DNA from: Collinsella sp. TF06-26
GTDB lineage: Bacteria; Actinomycetota; Coriobacteriia; Coriobacteriales; Coriobacteriaceae
Reading direction: 5' to 3'
Assembly (NCBI RefSeq): GCF_002232035.1
Contig: NZ_NKXR01000003.1
Span: 1 to 64,000, forward strand
Length of the DNA: 64,000 nt
Shown: one piece after another, positions 61,112 to 64,000 of the stretch
Numbering within the stretch: position 1 is the stretch's first letter
How the letters are laid out: each line of letters begins with the position of its first letter
Translations under genes and position numbers: made by a program
Notes under the pieces: model-generated
Databases searched by the model: none
What the model was told of the DNA's origin: nothing
Seen by the model: the letters and a program-made list of their open reading frames with translations, nothing else

Positions 61112-61630
61112 CTAACTTGTGCCCGTCTTTTCTGCTTGGTACTCTGCATAACTCTTTCCCTTGCTGCCCTTGCCGGGAACGACGACGGACAAGCCATTCT
61201 CCCGGCACAACTTGTCGCTCATGTTCCGTATGCCGTAATAGCTCCTTTTGTTGGAATTGTATTTGTGGTGGTCTACGAAGTTTACGGCGCAGAAAAAAAT
61301 GTGATTGTGGACGTGTCCTTTGTCAATGTGCGTCGTGAGTACATACTCATGCTGCCCCTTTGTTACCGCGTCGGCAAGCTGCTTCCCGATTTCGTGGGCT
61401 TTCTGATAATCGACTTCCCCCGGCTCAAAGGACTGTATCAGATGAAAGGCTAAATTGTTCCCCTTTTGGAGTGCTTGCGACAGGGTATATTCAAACTCAA
61501 TATCTGCCGTTTCATAGGAGCAGCCGAAAGATGACACAAGCATTTTCCCGTCCGTCTTGTCCGGGTTTTCGATATAGTCAAGGGCTTTGCTTAGAGTGCT
61601 TTTAATAGGCTTAATCTTTGTAACCGCCAT
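61112..61630 (-). pseudogene. relaxase (MOBP type), C-terminally truncated
   Basis: 172 aa of N-terminal relaxase domain: LDYIENPDKTDGK with candidate nicking Tyr19, and HIDKGHVHNHIFF with H101, H106, H108 and H110, the metal-binding triad of MobA/relaxase (PF03432). Normal relaxases of this type are 400-600 aa; the frame stops after AEYQAEKTGTS with TAG formed at the junction with GC-rich host sequence. The DNA-transfer enzyme is thus probably dead, and the element can no longer mobilise itself. It begins inside mobC with a 40-base overlap. Confidence 0.85.
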
Positions 61631-61920
61631 ATCTCCGCAAGCACCCCCTTTATTTCCTCTATGTCCTCTTGGTATGCGTTCCCCGTCGCGTTTACGCGGC
61701 GTGCTATCTGGTTGACGTTGACACCGATTTTCTGTATCTCTGCGGTCATTGCCTTTATGTCGGCGTGGTCTATCTGAATGATATACCCGTCAATGGCAAT
61801 CTTCCGCAGATATGCCGCCATGTTCCGGGTGGGTACGAGCTTCATTTTTTCCAGTATTAAATCCCGTTCCGCTTCCGTCACTCTGAATTTGATTTGCACC
61901 GTCCTTTTGCGTCCGTCCAT
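61591..61920 (-). CDS. mobC: MobC-like mobilization protein
   Basis: 109 aa. RHH-type relaxosome accessory: RTVQIKFRVTEAERDLILEKMKLV, then the MobC (PF05713) segment EIQKIGVNVNQIARRVNATGNAYQEDIEEIKGVLAEIWRL. Binds oriT beside the relaxase. ATG 61920 has AAAGGAG 7 bases upstream; 17 further residues upstream are not needed. Confidence 0.88.
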   Translation of the reverse strand: MDGRKRTVQIKFRVTEAERDLILEKMKLVPTRNMAAYLRKIAIDGYIIQIDHADIKAMTAEIQKIGVNVNQIARRVNATGNAYQEDIEEIKGVLAEIWRLQRLSLLKAL

Positions 61921-61971
61921 GTGTTCGCTCCTTTCCTTTCCGTTCCGAGGGTTTGGGACACTTCCCAACAA

Positions 61972-62189
61972 GCAATTTTCAACCGACGCGCCGCAGCGCG
62001 GGAGGGCGAAAATACGGAAGTGGGTACCCGCTTCCTATGCTTGCTACGAATGTTTTTATCTTTTAGGCTCTTATCCCTTACTACGGAGAAAAAGCGATTT
62101 TGCCAAACTTCCGCAAAAGAAAAACGCTGCAATCTCAAAAAAAGATTACAACGCTTTCTAAATCCTGTTCAGTTTTAAGCCGGACATTC
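61972..62189. other. spacer between mobC and the XRE regulator
   Basis: Possible oriT region (it lies upstream of mobC), and a hairpin at 62128-62162 that on the minus strand is followed by a T run after AGATTGCAGCG, the likely terminator of the XRE gene. No gene seen. Confidence 0.5.
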
Positions 62190-62543
62190 CTATTCGCCCT
62201 CTTTTTCGACTTCGGAAATCTCTTTTGCCGTTGCGGTCACAATCCGTATGCCCGTATCGCTCATATCGTCAAGGAGCGCGTCAAGCTGCCGCCGCTGCGT
62301 GTCCTTTGCGGCGGGCGTGTCTAACAGGAATTGGTCTACGGATATATGGTAACGCTGTATCAGCTCAAAGAATATCTGTAAACTTGGGTGCTGCCCCTTG
62401 TTCTCAATGTTCGCAAGGTAACGCGGCGAGATAAACATTTCGTCGCCTACTTTCTTGCGGCTCTCTTTGCGTCCTTCACGCGCTGCCTTTATCGCTGCCC
62501 CAAAAGCCTTGAAGTCGTATCGTGGTACTGGTCTTTTTGCCAT
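62190..62543 (-). CDS. XRE-family regulator of the mobile element
   Basis: 117 aa. HTH near 12-65 (FGAAIKAAREGRKESRKKVGDEMFISPRYLANIENKGQHPSLQIFFELIQRY), typical of small element-borne regulators in Firmicutes integrative elements. GAGGGTGA is 5-7 bases before the ATG. Divergent from the resistance-type operon at 62638. Confidence 0.85.
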   Translation of the reverse strand: MAKRPVPRYDFKAFGAAIKAAREGRKESRKKVGDEMFISPRYLANIENKGQHPSLQIFFELIQRYHISVDQFLLDTPAAKDTQRRQLDALLDDMSDTGIRIVTATAKEISEVEKEGE

Positions 62544-62637
62544 AGTTATTCACCCTCTTACATTTTACTGTTCCCCTTTCTTCTTGGATATGTCTACACA
62601 ATTCAATCAGTTAGCCAAAATAATTCATATGTATATG

Positions 62638-62666
62638 TTGACAATTAGCCGCTTTTTTTGTATAGT
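62638..62666 (+). promoter_or_regulatory. consensus promoter of the leader/KTR/methyltransferase operon
   Basis: TTGACA (62638-62643), 17-base spacer, TATAGT (62661-62666). Confidence 0.85.
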
Positions 62667-62689
62667 ATTATTAAAAGGGGGAAATGTTT

Positions 62690-62716
62690 ATGTTACATAG
62701 CATGCGTATTCGATAA
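62690..62716 (+). CDS. leader peptide MLHSMRIR
   Basis: Eight codons ATG TTA CAT AGC ATG CGT ATT CGA then TAA; AAGGGGG lies about 8 bases upstream (an in-frame ATG at 62684 would add MF). The C-terminal RIR fits the +X+ motif of macrolide/ketolide arrest peptides, and the SMR(I/L)R ending matches the ErmDL (MTHSMRLR...) and MefA leader (MTASMRL+) types. Stalling here would free downstream hairpins. Confidence 0.8.
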   Translation: MLHSMRIR

Positions 62717-62784
62717 GCATTGAAATCAAAAAAGATTTTTCCCATTTTCAATATGGGCTTTTTTGTCATGCTTATTTTGCGTAT
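62698..62784 (+). promoter_or_regulatory. attenuator fold over the leader peptide
   Basis: AGCATGCG...ATAAGCAT (62699-62720) can pair with ATGCTTATTTTGCGTATGCT (62768-62787). Within, CCCAT (62741-62745) and ATGGG (62753-62757) form a stem followed by CTTTTTT (62758-62764), an intrinsic terminator. Ribosome stalling on MLHSMRIR covers the first arm, so the balance of these folds would depend on the drug. Confidence 0.65.
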
Positions 62785-62865
62785 GCTATACAACAAAACT
62801 AACGATGTATAGACATAGTATAAAAACTATGCCTTAATTTTGTTGTAGTGTTATATGTATAAATG

Positions 62866-62906
62866 CAGGTCAATGCTCATGTTGAGAATTGACCTGTATT
62901 TTTTTG
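62866..62906 (+). terminator. second terminator hairpin ahead of the KTR gene
   Basis: CAGGTCAAT (62866-62874) and ATTGACCTG (62888-62896), 9-bp perfect stem, followed by TATTTTTTTTG. It ends about 5 bases before the ribosome site of the KTR gene and would block transcription unless antiterminated. Confidence 0.85.
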
Positions 62907-62924
62907 CACAAAAGGAGAAATAAT

Positions 62925-63110
62925 ATGCTTGAAAAATATTGGATAAAATGTCCAATTTGTAACGGAAAGACGAGGGTTCAAGTATTTTATAATACGGTAT
63001 TAAGAAATTTTCCTCTTTTCTGCCCTAAATGTAAATTAACACATATCATTGATGTTGAAAAATTAGAAATCATAATCAAAAACTCTGAAAAACAAAAGGA
63101 AGGATATTAA
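62925..63110 (+). CDS. cysteine-rich KTR domain protein
   Basis: 61 aa. Short zinc-ribbon-like protein of the Cys_rich_KTR family: CPICNGKTR (residues 8-16) and CPKC (about 33-36), common beside resistance genes in Firmicutes integrative elements. AAAGGAG lies 6-7 bases before ATG 62925; the 12-codon upstream extension has no such signal. Stop TAA is directly followed by the ATG of the methyltransferase, so the two are translated together. Function unknown. Confidence 0.85.
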   Translation: MLEKYWIKCPICNGKTRVQVFYNTVLRNFPLFCPKCKLTHIIDVEKLEIIIKNSEKQKEGY

Positions 63111-64000
63111 ATGAAACACTTACCTAAAAGTACACCTACGGAAATATTGAATGACCCATACGGATTTACTTACAAAGAAATGTCGGAAGTAATTGGAGAG
63201 GATAAAGCAAGAGCCTTATATGCGGAATTGTATAAACAGCCATTTCACAAAAAAAATCTATCAATATCAACAAAAAAAGTCTATAAAAGTAGCGATACTG
63301 AAAAGTATGTTTATGAATTGAAAGACAACAGGTATATCGAAACGGTTTTTATTAAACGGCGAGATGGTGGGACTGTTTGCGTAAGTACGCAAGTTGGTTG
63401 TTCTGTTGGTTGTATTTTTTGTGAGTCCGGACGCAATGGTTTCGTTCGTAATCTAACACCATCTGAAATTGTGCAGCAGGTCATATTGATACGTCAAAAA
63501 GTAAATCGTATCGTTTTTATGGGAATGGGAGAACCTTTATTCAATTACGACAACTTGATTGCAGCAATCCATATTCTTCGAGATAGAAATGGACTTAACT
63601 TTCCAACCGACGGCATTACCGTATCAACAGTTGGTCCAGTTAATCAATTAAAAAAATTGCGCGAAGAACATCTAAAAATTCAGTTGACAATATCTTTACA
63701 TGCAGCAACACAGGCTGCGAGAAACTGCATCATTCCTCATATGCACATGTACGCTATTGAAGATGTTGTTAAGCAAGCATTGTCCTATTCACAAAGGCAT
63801 AATCGAAAAGTGGTATTTGCGTATTTGCTTTTACCAGGTATAAATGACCGTTCCTCAGATATAAGGCAACTTGCAAAATGGTTTAAGGGCAAAAATGTTA
63901 TGATTAACGTGCTGCAATACAACCCGACGAGTAATTCAAAAATTAGAGCACCACAAAAACAAGAAATGGTTGCGTTCAAACATCAATTAGAGCAAACAGG
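63111..64000 (+). CDS. RlmN/Cfr-family radical SAM 23S rRNA methyltransferase, incomplete at window end
   Basis: 296 codons visible, no stop. Radical SAM motif C97-x3-C101-x2-C104 (GCSVGCIFC), preceded by Cys90, which aligns with E. coli RlmN Cys118, then GFVRNLTPSEIVQQV and MGMGEP (137-142); ISLHAATQAARN and LLPGINDR fit the family. The methyl-carrying C-terminal Cys would lie past the edge. The signature GF.RNLT.SEIV is nearer to RlmN than to Cfr, so C2 methylation of A2503 is more likely than C8, but only an accessory gene in an element with a drug leader would make C8 or a resistance role natural. A+T-rich, unlike host genes. Confidence 0.85.
   Translation, partial: MKHLPKSTPTEILNDPYGFTYKEMSEVIGEDKARALYAELYKQPFHKKNLSISTKKVYKSSDTEKYVYELKDNRYIETVFIKRRDGGTVCVSTQVGCSVGCIFCESGRNGFVRNLTPSEIVQQVILIRQKVNRIVFMGMGEPLFNYDNLIAAIHILRDRNGLNFPTDGITVSTVGPVNQLKKLREEHLKIQLTISLHAATQAARNCIIPHMHMYAIEDVVKQALSYSQRHNRKVVFAYLLLPGINDRSSDIRQLAKWFKGKNVMINVLQYNPTSNSKIRAPQKQEMVAFKHQLEQT

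Noticed and set aside
63111-64000. Naming the gene cfr
   Set aside because: The visible signature is closer to RlmN, the C-terminal part is missing, and C8 activity cannot be read from these residues.

Overview
The window looks like the chromosome of a Collinsella-type gut actinobacterium (Coriobacteriia). It is GC-rich with G/C-ending codons. Its gene set fits an anaerobe: a fused 2-hydroxyacyl-CoA dehydratase activator, a phosphofructokinase with group-III-like residues, short DXS, YebC, CoaX, a choloylglycine-hydrolase-family protein and M18/M20 peptidases. Taxonomy is inferred from content and composition only; no rRNA or tRNA gene was seen.

Layout. 0.3-17.6 kb is mostly housekeeping and envelope: amidohydrolase, M20 hydrolase, zinc-ribbon membrane protein, YitT, an Asp23/DUF2273/AmaP envelope-stress module, YebC, a DUF6020-like protein, Lgt, NifU-like, dCMP deaminase, CoaX, an OPT transporter and DUF389. 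18.1-23.9 kb is an A+T-richer island. It holds a peptide-modification operon: two Cys-rich precursor peptides (54 and 56 aa), a radical SAM/SPASM maturase, an ABC exporter and a CPBP-like membrane protein, with a divergent LysR regulator. A decayed duplicate of the 3' end of the next gene lies at the far edge of the island. 24.0-39.0 kb holds the dehydratase activator and its TetR, a small membrane peptide with a possible antisense promoter, a Cof phosphatase, a TetR/MFS pair, amtB-glnB and dxs. 39.5-43.8 kb is a glutamate-type ABC importer plus a glutamine-amidotransferase-like hydrolase. 43.9-49.8 kb has a three-gene ABC exporter, a DUF2975/XRE pair and an Hpt/GGDEF-REC-HD-GYP signalling pair. 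50.0-61.1 kb returns to metabolism (methionine aminopeptidase with SEC-C finger, 2-hydroxyacid dehydrogenase, M18 peptidase, PFK) with a RelB/DinJ-PIN toxin-antitoxin pair and a membrane XRE regulator.

61.1-64.0 kb is the remnant of a low-GC mobilizable element of Firmicutes type. A truncated MOBP relaxase, MobC and an XRE regulator lie on the minus strand. On the plus strand a TTGACA/TATAGT promoter drives a leader encoding MLHSMRIR, two hairpin terminators, a Cys-rich KTR protein and an RlmN/Cfr-family radical SAM rRNA methyltransferase that runs off the window end. The leader resembles macrolide-sensing arrest peptides (RIR matches the +X+ motif), so the methyltransferase is probably drug-inducible.

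Many intergenic gaps carry long, nearly perfect palindromes belonging to several families. These include four copies of a roughly 50-bp AACCTRCCAAAA palindrome, three elements with shared AAGTTGCGGTGATATA-type ends and different centres, two identical TGTGACAAAGGGAC palindromes, a 34-bp perfect inverted repeat, and three 57-nt palindromes in tandem. Some can act as terminators, but sequence conservation between loci suggests a dispersed palindromic repeat system.
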